Source: Phialocephala subalpina | Lineage: Eukaryota; Ascomycota; Leotiomycetes; Helotiales; Mollisiaceae | DNA length: 64,000 bases | Direction: 5' to 3' | Assembly: GCA_900073065.1 (NCBI GenBank) | Contig: FJOG01000032.1 | Coordinates: forward strand, 76,526 to 140,525 | The notes under the pieces: model-generated | The model's database searches: none | What the model saw: only the letters and a program-made list of their open reading frames with translations | What the model was told of the DNA's origin: nothing | Shown: piece after piece, positions 1-11,875 of the stretch | Layout: every line of letters begins with the position of its first letter | Position numbering within the stretch: the stretch's first letter is position 1 | Program-made: the position numbers and the translations under genes

Positions 1-571
1 GTGATTCAGACATTTGTTTTCTAAGAAAGGGTCAGCGAAAGGAGTGGTAGAGGATGCTATCAAGTGCCTGCTCATCATCTGAATGTTCCAGCCCCGCACA
101 GTGCTTTCAATAATCCTACCACTATCAAGTTCTCCCGCCATACGTCTATATTGCAAGGAAGGTGGGAAGAGAAGTCTTGAGATACAAAATTGGACAACGC
201 TCTTGTTTTTGATAGACAGGAATAAAGCGTATCGATTAAGTTTCATTACTCCCTGCTTCTGTTCATCTGTATCCAAACCCTACGACAATCTTGCTGATGG
301 AGTACTTTCTCGAACCCCGCGATTTGGCCACGATACCTCTTACATTACAACATGTACCTATGCACTCTGACACCGACACAGATCTCTAGGGCACTCCAAC
401 CTAAATCAACACTTCTCCTCCGAAGACCTCCTAGCCTTTACCTTCAACGATATCCCAACCAATCCCACATCCTCACAACTCGTCAATCACCCTCGGCGGC
501 TCACATTGAACTCGTCCCTGCGTATCCTGTCCCCAATCAGTTCATTTTCTTTACAACATCTCTCCCTCTCT
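1..571. other. intergenic, nothing recognised
   Basis: Short open frames occur on the plus strand, but none has a recognisable family, a signal peptide or a coherent intron structure. Part of it is probably the 3' flank of the small secreted-protein gene on the minus strand. Confidence 0.5.
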
Positions 572-876
572 TTAACTCACTGGCCGCATACAACATCCCG
601 GGTTCTCATTCCTCGTACACGTCCACCTATCCCTGGCAGCTGGACGTTGTGCCTCCGTTGGATTTGCTTCACGGCCTACATTATAAAATTAGTCATGGGA
701 TCTAGATATTGCGAGGGAAGATGGGAGACAAAGGGGAGAGGAGAAGGGAGTATACATTTCATGTCAACTTCGCTGCAACAGTTTCCTGTCTGGCCTGGGG
801 GACATTTGAAGTAGATGTCTGGAGACACGAATCTGGTGGCGATGAGCACTTTGCTGAGGATCGAGACGATTTGCAT
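572..876 (-). CDS. small cysteine-rich secreted protein
   Basis: Unrecognised 74-residue protein. Proposed exons are 876-756 and 675-572, with an intron that begins GTATAC and ends TGTAG after a CTAAT branch-like sequence. The start chosen is the second in-frame ATG, which opens a hydrophobic segment (MQIVSILSKVLIA). After splicing the mature part carries seven cysteines as C-x7-CC-x6-C-x18-C-x7-CC, and the stop follows five residues after the last pair. The doublets resemble a hydrophobin, but the eighth cysteine is missing and the spacing is too short, so I do not call it one. Splicing adds three of the seven cysteines (C5 and the last doublet) and completes a fourth, which supports the model. 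The signal segment is weak because it contains a lysine and an arginine. A secreted effector-like or wall-associated role is inference only. Confidence 0.5.
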
Positions 877-2245
877 TTTGCCTAAGGATACGAGGGACGC
901 CTTACGGTATGGATGCCGTACGAGCAAAGAGAGGTGTTGAGGACAGAAATAAAGTCTCACTGGAAATAGGGATGACGTGCGGATGTAAGGGGGTGTATTT
1001 GTTTAGCGAGCTCCTGCATACATACATTCCTTCTCCCTATTGACTTCCTCCTTGCTTCCTGTCTCCAACACCTTGTTTCCCTTATCGTAGTATTTAGACA
1101 TTTGTAATGGATTGAAAATCAAACAGGAGAAACTCGAGACATCCCTTCACACGGCTATCACTTCACTTCTCCATCATTCATGAAAAATAGTAAAAAAAAA
1201 TTTAATTGACCTCTCAACTACTCCAGACCACTACAGCGTTCCTGTCTACCTCCATTCTTTTAAGTTATGGCTTTTTCCATCTCATGGATCCGATAAAATC
1301 TTTGGCTCAACACAATCCCTCGCCTGCCCCTCCTCAAGCCACTACTCCGCATCAGCTCCTCTTCATTTCCTGTTTATTGTACACCACTCACCTCCAGACC
1401 ACAGCAGTTTGCAGTGAAGTCAACATTGTTCAAACAAGCCCATTCGTGTTTATGAGTGGCTGGCTGCAAGTGCGAGCTTGAGGAGGGATGAGAGATGCAT
1501 CTTGTTTTCGATTTCGATGTGATTCGGTTTTAAGGTTGAATGAATATAATGACTCTGGACTTTTAAAAGCGATTGAAGGGGTCTATAGGTACTCGATTTG
1601 AGTGTCACAGAACTCCGTCTTGTTTTGTTACACACACTCCTTGTGGCTTGCGTTGCATATTACAAAAACGTGTTTTTGTACCACGATACATATTGAGGTG
1701 TCGCGGAAAGATAACTGGACCATAATTTGTGTTATGTTGTAGCGATGAGTGCTATTTTCGAATGAAAGACTGGACAAAATACTGTGGTTGAACGAAGTTC
1801 ATAGAGCACGTCACGTGGACCCATCACGCCCTGGACGGTAACTTGACGGTCGTAAAGCAAGCCGGAATGAGCTTCTCCGAGTTTTCAACCATGATTCTCG
1901 GTCACACCCTGCTTCCGGTGGTATTCTTCAGCTGAAGTTCAGCTTTTGAAGTTGAGTCTGACCGATTCATATTGCTGACAGCATTGAAGGCAGGGCCTGA
2001 CTACATTTCGTGAAACTTGTTTCGGTGCTGTTGAAAGAGACCCTTCCTCTCATCACACCGCATTTTTGGAGTACTGTGTCTCGGTTTATAAATATCGAAG
2101 GCGTTCAGCTAATATTCACCCTTGCAACGCCCTCTCATTAAACCGGCAAGTACCCCTTTCAGCTCAAGCCACTATCACACCACATCCATCCCTCCTCAAA
2201 TCCGTCTTGACTCGTCCTCGCAATCTCGTCGAAGTCACTGCGATC
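877..2245. other. intergenic with a possible decayed secreted-protein ORF
   Basis: No complete gene is seen. On the minus strand near 1497-1390 a short signal-like start (MHLSSLLKLALA) is followed, one base out of frame, by a stretch containing a CC doublet. It may be a broken relative of the adjacent small cysteine-rich gene. The remainder has no supported feature. Confidence 0.35.
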
Positions 2246-2437
2246 TAGAGGTCGAGCAAATACGTAATAAGGAACCACATTACGAAATATTGTAATTGTA
2301 ACAAAAAAAGCTCATTATTTAATATTACACTCTACATTAACGCACGTGACTCAAATCTAACTAATCAGAGTGTTGCGAATAAATTTTAGACTAGCGTGCA
2401 CGTGATAAATTGAGGTGTGCTATAAGACTTCCTATTC

Positions 2438-2601
2438 TACTTTGGTTCAAGGATAAATAATTACACCCTTGAGGGTTTTAAAGCACAGACAAATCAAGGG
2501 TACTTGACCAATAAGTGAATTGGTATCACTCAGTTTGTATGTAGAAAGAGCTAGAAGTATAAACCCTCAGGGGTGTAATTATTTATCCTTGAACCAAAGT
2601 A
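2438..2601. mobile_element. nested Tc1/mariner-like MITE with TA target duplication
   Basis: Two arms of about 40 nt form an almost perfect inverted repeat (2440-2479 against 2560-2599). They begin CTTTGGTTCAAGGATAAA on each strand and are separated by about 80 nt. TA dinucleotides flank both ends (2438-2439 and 2600-2601), as expected for Tc1/mariner insertions. The element is 160 bp, has no coding capacity, and lies inside the larger 8-bp-TSD element, so it inserted later. Confidence 0.75.
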
Positions 2602-2639
2602 ACTCTACAGTGGACAGGTACGCTGAATTTATAGGCCTT

Positions 2640-2730
2640 AGGGCCCTGTAGGGCCTTCCAGGGCCTTCCACAACTTACGTTACCCTGTGACAATAGGCTC
2701 TCCAGGCCCTTCCAGGGCCTTCCGCGCCAC
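2640..2730. repeat. short GGGCCTTCC-type direct repeats
   Basis: Several close copies of a GGGCCTTCCA/GGCCCTTCCA unit are strung through this stretch, followed by a GC-rich palindrome (GCGCCACCAGTGGCGC). The repeats lie inside the hAT-like element and contrast with its AT-rich remainder, so they may be subterminal binding repeats or leftover satellite sequence. Confidence 0.5.
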
Positions 2731-3261
2731 CAGTGGCGCGTAAGCCTCAGGCTACAACACAGAGAGCTAGGATTCGCGAATAGCTTCCAAAATCTTCGCA
2801 GTTAAGACAAATTCTACTATTTTTAGCTTTAATTTTTTTAATGTATAATTATACTTTGTTTATGCATTTTTGTAACCGGATAACTATCTCAAGCTCATTA
2901 TTACGTATTGGCTCAAAAGCTCATTATTTCGTAACGTAATAATTACATTTTCTCGATCCCTACTGCGATCACAGTCAAGCAAATGCAAAGTAGAGTATTA
3001 CAAATTATCAAATAAATTTTGTCTTCGTATACAAAAGTATCGAGACGACATTTGCTCCAACTCCTCGAGTCATCATCGCGTCAAGAAAGTAATTATACTG
3101 ATAGCCGATACTTCTGTATCCAAAATATACATGAATTGTTCATTCCGAACCTTCCTTTTCCCCTTCCCTTCCCAATGCACCAAACCATGGAAACACCAAT
3201 GCTCCTTCCCATTCCAATTACTCTTTCCATTACCCACCCTACTCAAACGTGCTCAAATGAC

Positions 3262-4373
3262 TTACAAAAGAGCAGCAACCAAACCAACAGCCATCATAGC
3301 ACCACCAACCTTGACAGCTCCAGCACCGCCGGTGATAGGAACGTATGCGGTAGAGGTGTTCTTAGGAGCAGCGGGGTATCCGGTTCCAGTCGAGCCGTAT
3401 GGCTTAGTGGTAGCAGGGCAGTCCTTTCCACCTGGGCATCCACCAGCTGGGTAGCTTGCTGGGTAAGATGGGACAGCAGATGGGGTAACAGTGATGACTG
3501 AAGTGTAGTAGCTAGGAACACAAGTCGAGATGGTGATGACGGAAACGACGGGGCTCGAAGCTGGGTATGACTCAATTGGCTTGCTGACCGAGATGGGAGG
3601 TGGGATGACGGTGTATGGCTTGCTGGAAGCTGGGTATGAGGCGGGATACGACTCAACGGGCTTGTTGGTTGAGACTGGAGGTGGGACGACGGTGTATGGG
3701 TAGGAGGCGGGGTAGGTCTCGGTGACAGGGCAGGAGGTGGTGTAAGTGATGACGCTGGAGGTCTTGGAGCCAACGGGGCAGTTCTGAGGATTCGTGTTAG
3801 CATTACTCGCGATATTTGTTGTTTGAAAAGGCTTACGGTGACTTCAGGTGGGCACTTAGTGATGGTGTACTCAGTAGTCTGGTAGACGGTTGAGGTGGTC
3901 CATGGAGTCTCCTTTGGTGGGGAGGTGGCCGTGACTGGGCAAGAGGTGGTCTTGGTGAGGACAGTGGAAGTCTTTGAGCCAACTGGGCAGTTGGTCACCT
4001 CCGGTGGGCAAGATAAAATGGTATACTCTTTGGTCTCATAGACAGTGCTGGTGGACCATGGGGTCTCGGTGGTGACTGGGGCAGAGGAGGTCTTGTACTC
4101 GGTCTCGGTGACGGGGCAGCTGTTTGAAGATCGAGTCAGTATGCTTCATTTGATATGCGGGTTATGAAGGTGGGTGTCTTACACTGTGGTGTAGAGAGAA
4201 ATGATGTCGGTGGTCACCTGTCCGATCCTGCCTGGGCAGTCGGTCACTTCAGGAGCGCAGGAAGTGACAGTGTAGACTGAGGTGGTGTAGACAGTCGAGG
4301 TGGTCGACTTCTCGCCATATCCAGCGCGGGCAACGGCAGCGAGCCCGAGGGCGGAGATAACTGAGGCCTTCAT
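3262..4373 (-). CDS. GPI-anchored Ser/Thr/Pro-rich cell wall protein with cysteine repeats
   Basis: Predicted extracellular, wall-bound protein of 331 residues. Exons are 4373-4183, 4119-3837 and 3783-3262, all joined at consensus GTAAG...CAG sites. The N-terminus (MKASVISALGLAAVARA) is a signal peptide. The body contains about three copies of a unit of roughly 55 residues built from TPW(S/T)TSTVY, EYTI and CPPEVTNCPVGSKTS blocks, with paired cysteines in each unit. A proline/serine/tyrosine-rich part (YPASYP repeats) follows. The C-terminus ends with a small-residue GPI-attachment region and a hydrophobic tail (MMAVGLVAALL) directly before the stop. This architecture is typical of fungal wall mannoproteins. 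The precise family is not recognised and a structural wall role is inferred. A TATAAA lies 164 bp upstream of the ATG. Confidence 0.88.
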
Positions 4374-4536
4374 TTTGAAAAGAGGAGAGTTGATCTTGAA
4401 GAAAGGTTTCAAAGAAGAACAATTAGAGAATGGATGAAAGAGTGTAACTGTATCGAAGATACAAAAAATGAGTGTGGTGAAGTATTGGCTTGGAGAGGAA
4501 AGAGGAAAAGAGAATGGGAGACAGCAGGACAAGCAC

Positions 4537-4542
4537 TTTATA
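4537..4542 (-). promoter_or_regulatory. TATA box candidate of the GPI wall-protein gene
   Basis: TATAAA on the minus strand, 164 bp upstream of the ATG at 4373. The position and orientation fit a core promoter for this gene. Confidence 0.45.
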
Positions 4543-7223
4543 CCTACCTCATATTACGATTCAGGAGAAGTGGGAGAACCGTGAGGCGGAACACCAAGAA
4601 CGCTTGCGGCTTACCGGTTCGTGATGTTACATCTCGACTCCCTAAGCGCAGTGGCCCAACTCACCGTTCTATTTCCACTTGTCACGCCAGAGCTAAAGGA
4701 AATTGCTGCGATCGTATTCTCGCTGGGCTGACCGAATAGGGGTATACTATGGCGGTCGCTTAAAAGATCGCTCCCGGATTGAGTTTAGCAGTGCCAATGA
4801 TCGACAATGACTGGGACTGCTTGTTTCCACCACCAGGGATTTGCGGGGAAGCTGCAAATTACCCCTGACGCCGTCTCTGGAGCCGTTGCCGCCAGTGGCC
4901 TTAAGCATAACGGAAAGCTTCGTACCTGCATATTGTCAGTTCATCCGAGCATGCTGGTGATTGACTTACGAGAAAGGCCAAGGAACAATTTCGCGAGGGA
5001 GCAAATGAGAGAAGAATACGAAAACGCGCTGAAAAACTCGAAGACGAGAGGCAAAGGAAATGCGGTGGAAATGCTCCTAATTGGAACAGAGTGGAGTCAT
5101 TGGTTATGCACTGTGCTTAGAAGAATGTCTCAGTCCTGATGAAGATCTCGAGATGCATCGTATTCATAACAGTGAACTTTGCCTTCCTGCAGTCTCTCAG
5201 AATGCGACGGCTGATGGCGCCTCCTCTTCTTCATTGACACTCTTCAGATTCTTTGGATGCAAACCTGAAGAGTCGACCTTACGAGGTTAATTGTCATTCT
5301 GTTTTCAGATTCAAATCGGATTCCTATCTCAACTGGGGAGTGCATAGCCTCGCTGCCCTCGTCGTCGATTGCCGAATAGGATGATCTGAAGACTGTCGCA
5401 AAAGTGATCTATCACGACCTCGAAATAGCGATGGGAGATTTGACAACAACTTCAGCCTTCCAGACCATTGAGAAGGAGATCTTGAGAAACCTTGAGACAT
5501 CGAGACTGACCGTCACTAACGCAAGATCAAACAGGAGATTCAGAACCTTGCCGAAATCGCTGCTCACGAAGCAAGACGTCGAGAATGTCATCAACGCCGA
5601 ACACTCCAATCTACCCATCCCCCACCGTCAGACCCTTACGTCCCCAAAAGCACAGTCGCTTGACTGCGTACAACCACACGCGAAGAAAAGGAATAGCATG
5701 ACAGAACGAGCATAAATGGATACCATGCGGAGCCACGTCTCTCGGAGTCTGTTCAACAGACGGAGCATCGCACGTTCGATTTCGTCCAGTCTCACGTCCT
5801 GGTGACCAAGATGACGCGGACAGAGCCAGACGGTCCAGCAACTCGCAGAGGGCATCGGGGAGCGGAATTGTCACGGAATGGAGGGAGAATACAGAGAAGA
5901 GTCGGTACCCTTCTACTGCTCTTTCCTCTGTTTCCCTCATCTCAGCGTCCTTCTGTCCCCGCTAACTTGCCTTGTCTTTCTCTTCTATTCCAATATTCAT
6001 ATTCGTCTCGGTGTCTGACTGCCTAATCTGAAACTGCACGTATACGCGACCTCTCTTGCGAATCTTTCGCTGCCGACGGGTGATTGAAATCATCCATCTA
6101 TTCCTACACCAAAGTTCATCCAGCCAGGTCTTGGGTCCCAACGAGGTCCTGCAAAGGAGTTCATGCGTTGCGGTTCCATCCCCCGTCCTATCTGGTGTTG
6201 AAACCGGCATATTGGCGGTACTTCCTTGCCATTTCAAAGTTGCACGGCGCACTGCACATCGTCGTGTCTTTTTCTATCTGGCTCCCAGCACTCGCTCTCT
6301 TGTATTTGATCCGCCTTTGGCGATGTTCTGGTCTTTCCATCGGGCTTGCGGTATAGGGGTCGTGGATTGATTCCGTCGTATTTATATTGATGATCGTTCG
6401 TGGTATTGAAAGAAAGGATGTAAGTCGACGACTTCCTCCACCAACGCGATTCTCATCCTGCCTCGCTCCTTCCTGCCCTGTCTTTATTCCCTTCCTGGTA
6501 GTAAGTATCGTGATTGCCTCTGGAAAGCTCCTACCGCCTGAGGACGGACATGAGGAGGTGAGATGGGAGCGATCGAGTCGTTGCGGAGACTTTGTCGCAC
6601 GAAAGGTCGAATCTGAAGCTCAGCCCAGCCCACACTCGCAGACTTGGAAGTTGGAATACATGCAATGACAACGAGCCATCAAACCTCCAATGGCCACAAA
6701 CAAGAGTGGAATTATACTTGCGCATCGCGCGAAATTACCGGGACAAGTCGAGCGACGGTCGCTGGTAGTCAATTGACGGAGTGGCATTCTTTATGTCACA
6801 AAGATAGATGTGTTGATGGAGAAGTGAGGTGAGGTCGCTGTCGCTGAAATAGAGTGCTCGGCTAGTCAGGCGCTAGAACTGCCCTGGAACGCGTCCCTGA
6901 AAGCACCTCATTTCTTTCCTCCTTTCATCATCTAGTTTGTCCAGTCAGACATCAAGCAGCAAGTTTTCTGCCCAAAAATACTGTATTTTCGTGCTTCGAT
7001 ACCGTTTTAGCTTGTTTGGAGGGAGATATTGCAAGAAAGCAGGGCCTGAAATGCCAGCATGGCCATTAAAAAATTTAGGCTAGGCCGCGATGTTTAAAGC
7101 CATAAGAAATACCGGCACTGAAATCTCTTTCCCAGTAAGCGCTGGAGGGGTAGGCTTCACAGCAACTAAAATTTTGGTCTCAAGAGCGGTTCTCGTTCCA
7201 TTCTCTATTCTCTATTGTCTATT
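4543..7223. other. long intergenic stretch with unrecognised open frames
   Basis: No gene can be supported. The plus strand has short frames at 4807-5139, 5081-5290 and 5404-5715 whose charged, helix-like composition could be remnants of a decayed gene. They do not join into a sensible spliced model and match no family I recognise. The remaining frames on both strands look random. Confidence 0.4.
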
Positions 7224-10200
7224 TTATTCTGGCGTTCCCCATCCTCCACCACCAGGAGTGTTAATCTGAATAATCTCTCCAGCGTCCAGCATCACCACAG
7301 CCTTTCCACCAAGACTTATCTCCTCAAGCACCCCCTCCCCATTCCTCTTCCAAACAACATTCTTCCCCACCTCACCCGGCTCACCACCTTCCATACCATA
7401 CGGAGAAAACACCCTCCTCTCACTCAAAATACTAAACTTCAACCTAACCCTCGCCTCAATCTCCCTAATCGTCCCATCTCCCCCTTTCCACTTCCCATTC
7501 CCACCACTTCCCCTCCGTATCGCATACTGCCTCACCAAAACTGCCGTCCTCTTCTCAATCACCTCCGGATCCGTATTCCTAGTATTCGTCGCATGAACAT
7601 TCACAGCATGTGCTCCATGCCATCCAGGACCAGCACCCGATCCTCCTCCTATCGCTTCGCCATAATTCCATCCTTTAGTTACTTCCCCCGTCACAGGATC
7701 TTTACCTCCCATTCCCCAGCCGAAACTGTTGGCGCAGCCTTGGGAGGCGGCACAGGCGGAGAAGGCGCGGAATATGGTGTCGGTGATGCGTTGTGATGCG
7801 ATTGTGGAGCCGCAGACTGCTACTGAGGAGGTGGGGTTTAGGATACAGCCTTTGGGGACGATGATGGTTATTGGGTTTAGACAGCCTTGGTTGAGTGGGA
7901 TTTCGAGATTGATTAGGCAGCGCAGAGCGTAGATTACTGCTGAGTGGGTGATGGATATTGGGGAGTTCATGTTCCCTAATGTTTGCAGGCCTGTGCCCGT
8001 GAAATCAAAGGTCGCGGTGCCTTTTGAGGCGTTGATGGAGATTTTGAGTTTTACAGGAGTCCCGTCATCGTAGTAGTCTATGGCTGTTAAGGGTTGCGGG
8101 TGGAGGAGAGCTGTTTCTTTGAGGTAGGACTCGATTGCTACTTGGGCGTTGGCTTGGATTGCGTTCATGTATTTGTGCACAACCGGGAGGGAGAACTCTG
8201 AGCAGAGCTTGTTTAAGAGCAAAATCCCACGCTGGTTTGCAGAGATTTGTGCTTTGAGGTCGGACAGATTGTCATCGATTCTTCGAGTCGCACTGCAGCC
8301 GGGAAAGTTGGCAGCAGCGTCGAAAGCTGCTCGGATATCGCCTTCTAAGAAGGTACCTCCGCTCACAATCTTGAGCGACTTGATATTGACTCCTTCTTCC
8401 CAGAGCTCTTTGGAGTCGGGAACCATTGATGTGATGCCCTTCCCACCGATGTCAGTGTGGTGTCCGCGAGAGGCTACGTAAAAGACAAGTTCATTTTCGA
8501 AGAAGACGGGGGTGATGGCTGTCAAGTCTGGGAGATGTGTACCTCCACATTCGGGGTGATTTGTGAGTAGGACATCTCCATCGACGAGCTTTCCTTCCCA
8601 GAGTTTGTGTTGGTATTGAATTGCGAATTGCATACTGCCCAGGTGGATTGGAATGTGAGGGGCATTGGCTACGAGTGAGCCATCAGGTGAGAAGATGGCA
8701 CAGGAGAAGTCGAGTCTTTCTTTGATGCTGGTGCTGATTGAGATTCGTTGTAGGGTGTTTCCCATTTGCTCTGCGATAGACATAAATCGATGTCCGAAAA
8801 CAGATAGTTGGACGGGGTTGACGGTTTCTAATCCTACCGCCTTGCTCAACGTTTGGTCCTGGATCTGGTCGATGTTCACATGGTCCGAGGTGAGAATGGC
8901 TTGGAATTCGGGTTCGACAAAGATCGTTTGAGTTTGGTCGATTATGAGAGCAGGTCCTTTGATCATCGATCCCTTCGCCAGATCTTCAAGTTTGTAAACA
9001 GGTACGTCTTGCCAAGAACCATCAATGTAAACACGCTGATTTGACGAACTTTGTGCGAAAGTAGCAGTGTCTTGAAGCTTCTTCAACTCCTCGAAAGGCG
9101 AAGAGAGCTCCGAGCCAACGTCAGATCCGCCAATACCACGAACTGTGATGGCATCCACAACGATATCTCGACTGAGAGAGAAAGCAAACTCTCGATGATG
9201 TGTCTGTATGAAGGCTTTGCCATAGTCATCATCCGATGGCTGCTTGATGGAGATATTCGTATCCGAGCCTTTATACCGCATACTGAGTGTTGGCGCAAAT
9301 TTAATCGAGGTAGGTTCTACGCCTTGAGACAGCAGCGACTCTCGAACTTGAGCAGTCAAATTGTCGATCTTGGCCTGAATGTCTGGAAGCGCATCCGTCG
9401 AAAAGTTGCCAGCATATGGGGTCGAAGCCTCAGACTCGATCTGCGCCAACGAAATCCCATAAGCTGAGAGAATCGAGGAGTACTTATGGATCAAAACTCT
9501 CTTGATACCCAGATTCCTAGCAATGGAACAGGCATGCTGTCCACCCGCCCCACCAAAGCTGATAAGGTTATGCTTATCAGGTACAAAGCCTCGGGCCTCT
9601 GTGGCGTTTCGGATAGGTCGACTCATACTCTCGTTCGCGACTTTTAGGAATCCAAGTGCAACGTCTTCTGGAGAGAGGTTCTGGTTCGATTGAGAATTGA
9701 TCTCTTTGGTTAGTTGCTGGAACTTTTTGGCGACTATCTTGTCGTCAAGTGGCTCTTTGGCGTTGGGGCCGAATGTTGATGGGAAAGAGGAGAGGACTAG
9801 ACGGCCGAGGAAGAGGTTCGCGTCGGTTATTGTTAGAGGACCTCCTTTCCGGTAGCATGCTGGTCCGGGATGTGCGCCAGCACTCTGGCACATGTCAGAG
9901 GAGGGACTTGAAGGGTCGAGGAGTACTCACTTCGGGGCCTACGACGAATAGGCCGTTTCTGGCAAAGAGGATCGAACCGCCTCCTGCTGCTACGGTCTGG
10001 ATCGAGAGCATAGGTGCCGCGATTGTCCGACCTGCGATTGTTGTCTCCATCAAATGCTCATACTCGCCGTCGTATCGCGAGATATCTGTACTCGTCCCAC
10101 CCTACGAGACATCTCTACTCAGCGCTTGCACACCCAAAAAAGCTCAAGCATTCGGACACTCACCATATCAAACCCAATAACCGCCGTACTCTCATATTTA

Positions 10201-11238
10201 TCATAACATGACCTCGCAATCCCCACAACCCCTCCAGCCGGTCCACTCAACAACGCCTCATTCCCCGAAAACTGATCCGCAGGTCTCAATCCCCCATCCG
10301 AGCACATAAACTCCACCCTCTTCGGCAACACCTTAAACCCCTGCTGGAAATCATCCACATACCTCCTAATAATAGGATAAAGATACGCTTCCGAACACAC
10401 ACTCGTCGCCCTCCTCAGAATCTTGATATGAGGACTGATATCCGAGGAAGCACTCGCGAACAGGAACCCTTCTTCTTTCGCTAACGAGATCACTCGTTTC
10501 TCGTGATCGGGGAAGATGTGGGAATGCATGAAGCATACTGCTACGGAGTCATACCCCTTCAAACGAAGGTGACGAAGCGCGGTACATATTTCTTTAACGT
10601 CGAGTTTCTTAAGGATGCGAACAATTTCTCCACTTGCTGTTCTGATCAGTGCGAGGTCGTCGAGAGGTGTTGGAAATTTGGCAGGGAAGGGGTTCATGTC
10701 ATAATCTTCTATTGTGACTCTTTCATTGAGTTCTACGACTTCAGTGAAAAGGACTTCTGGCTTGATGATGTTGAGATTGAAGAGCTCGGGTCTGGCTTGG
10801 TTGCCGATTTCACAGACATCTTTGAACCCTATATCCTGTGAGCATTTCTCTCAATCAAGGGTTTGAGAAGTCACGGTACCTTTCGTAGTGAGGAGGGCGA
10901 ATTTCTCGCCTTTCTTTTCGAGTAACGCATTTGTTGCTACTGTCGTCCCGATACGACATGATTCTATTCTTGAACCGTCGAGCTTCTCGCCTACAGGGAT
11001 GGAAACTCCTTCGGCGGCTTCGAGGGCACGACGAATCGCTTCTGTAGGAGCATCTGGGTAATTTTGAGGATCTTCTGAGAGTAATTTGAAGATGATATCT
11101 TCTTTCCCTCGGATTTGAACGAGTGCATCGCAGAATGTGCCTCCTCTATCTACAGAAAATTAGCTGTGATTGAACAATTTGGGGGTACCAACCGATGGCG
11201 ATTCTGATGTCTGGTATTCTTTCTGCTATTTCCCCCAT
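7224..11238 (-). CDS. 5-oxoprolinase (ATP-hydrolysing), hydantoinase A/B fusion
   Basis: Cytosolic enzyme that hydrolyses 5-oxo-L-proline to L-glutamate with ATP in glutathione turnover (EC 3.5.2.9). Exons are 11238-11193, 11149-10880, 10828-10164, 10101-9931 and 9884-7224, giving 1270 residues, close to the usual 1250-1290. The N-terminal HydA part shows the phosphate-binding DRGGTFCD motif near residue 16, which is completed only by splicing exon 1 to exon 2. It also shows LLTTKGFKD and the second nucleotide motif, GFDMGGTSTD near 325-333, again created by a splice. [19 protein letters not shown] introduces the end of the HydA region. The HydB half follows with [24 protein letters not shown] and the terminal GGGGWGTP. 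Intron 2 uses an ATATAG acceptor rather than the nearer CACAG, which would shift the frame. All catalytic blocks are intact. The adjacent hydrolase lies upstream on the same strand. Confidence 0.95.
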
Positions 11239-11875
11239 CTTTTAGTATGCACTGAAAGCTCAAGGCTCGATTTCAGATGCAGGGACGTGAACTTTCAACA
11301 CTTTCCTGCATAGGTATACCGATGTATCGGACACAGTTATCCGTCTTGAGATTTTCAGTCGCGATGTCGCGATGCCAAGTGGAGTTATCGCGACTCGTTT
11401 GACTCCACCTGCATTGTTGGCCGGCATCTCGCCTTTTGGGTGGCGTGGAGGGATGGTCCCAGAACAGCAATATTTTGAAAGATTACCCGCAAAAGTGGGG
11501 TGCTTGCAGGATGAGGAATTCGAGGATGGGACAATTCATCCAGCTCGCTACCTGGTTTCCAAAACCGCAACTTAGTTATGTTTTTCTCCATTGGTCGATA
11601 AGCAACTGCTTTTCTATAGTTGGACATAAATATGCTGTTATTCCTGTCTTTTTGCCCCTCCCCTTCAAGGCCCCTAAGCGAGACCCCTGAGGCTTGAGCT
11701 TAGTGAATCCCACCCTTCAACTTTGAATGCTCGTGTACACACTCCTGGAGCAAGAAAAATCTAGTATCAGGCCGTTCCTTGGAAGCTCATGGCTTCAATA
11801 TTTTTATTTGTTTTTCCTGGGTGCTCACGATGCGGGACTAGAAAGTGAGGGGTCGCATTCTCAGTGTCCTTCATG
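11239..11875. other. intergenic, nothing recognised
   Basis: Separates the 5' end of the oxoprolinase gene from the 3' end of the alpha/beta hydrolase gene. Only short overlapping frames without family resemblance are present. It should hold the oxoprolinase promoter. Confidence 0.5.

Larger units (their letters stand above)
2238..2970. mobile_element. non-autonomous hAT-like DNA transposon (MITE-type) with 8-bp target duplication
   Basis: The element spans 2246-2962. The flanks are identical 8-mers, CTGCGATC, at 2238-2245 and 2963-2970, the target-duplication length of hAT elements. The left end starts TAGAGGTCGAG and the reverse complement of the right end starts TAGGGATCGAG, with imperfect subterminal similarity continuing inward (both contain TTACGAAATA). 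There is no transposase ORF. Subterminal GCTCATTATT motifs recur at both ends. A second element is nested inside (2440-2599). The superfamily call rests on duplication length and the TAG(A/G)G(G/A)-type terminus, and other 8-bp families are possible. Confidence 0.75.

Noticed and set aside
572..876. Hydrophobin call for the small cysteine-rich protein
   Set aside because: Only seven cysteines, C3-C4 spacing is too short, and no eighth cysteine before the stop.
4807..5715. Gene model joining three plus-strand frames
   Set aside because: The pieces do not share phase-consistent splice sites and no family was recognised.
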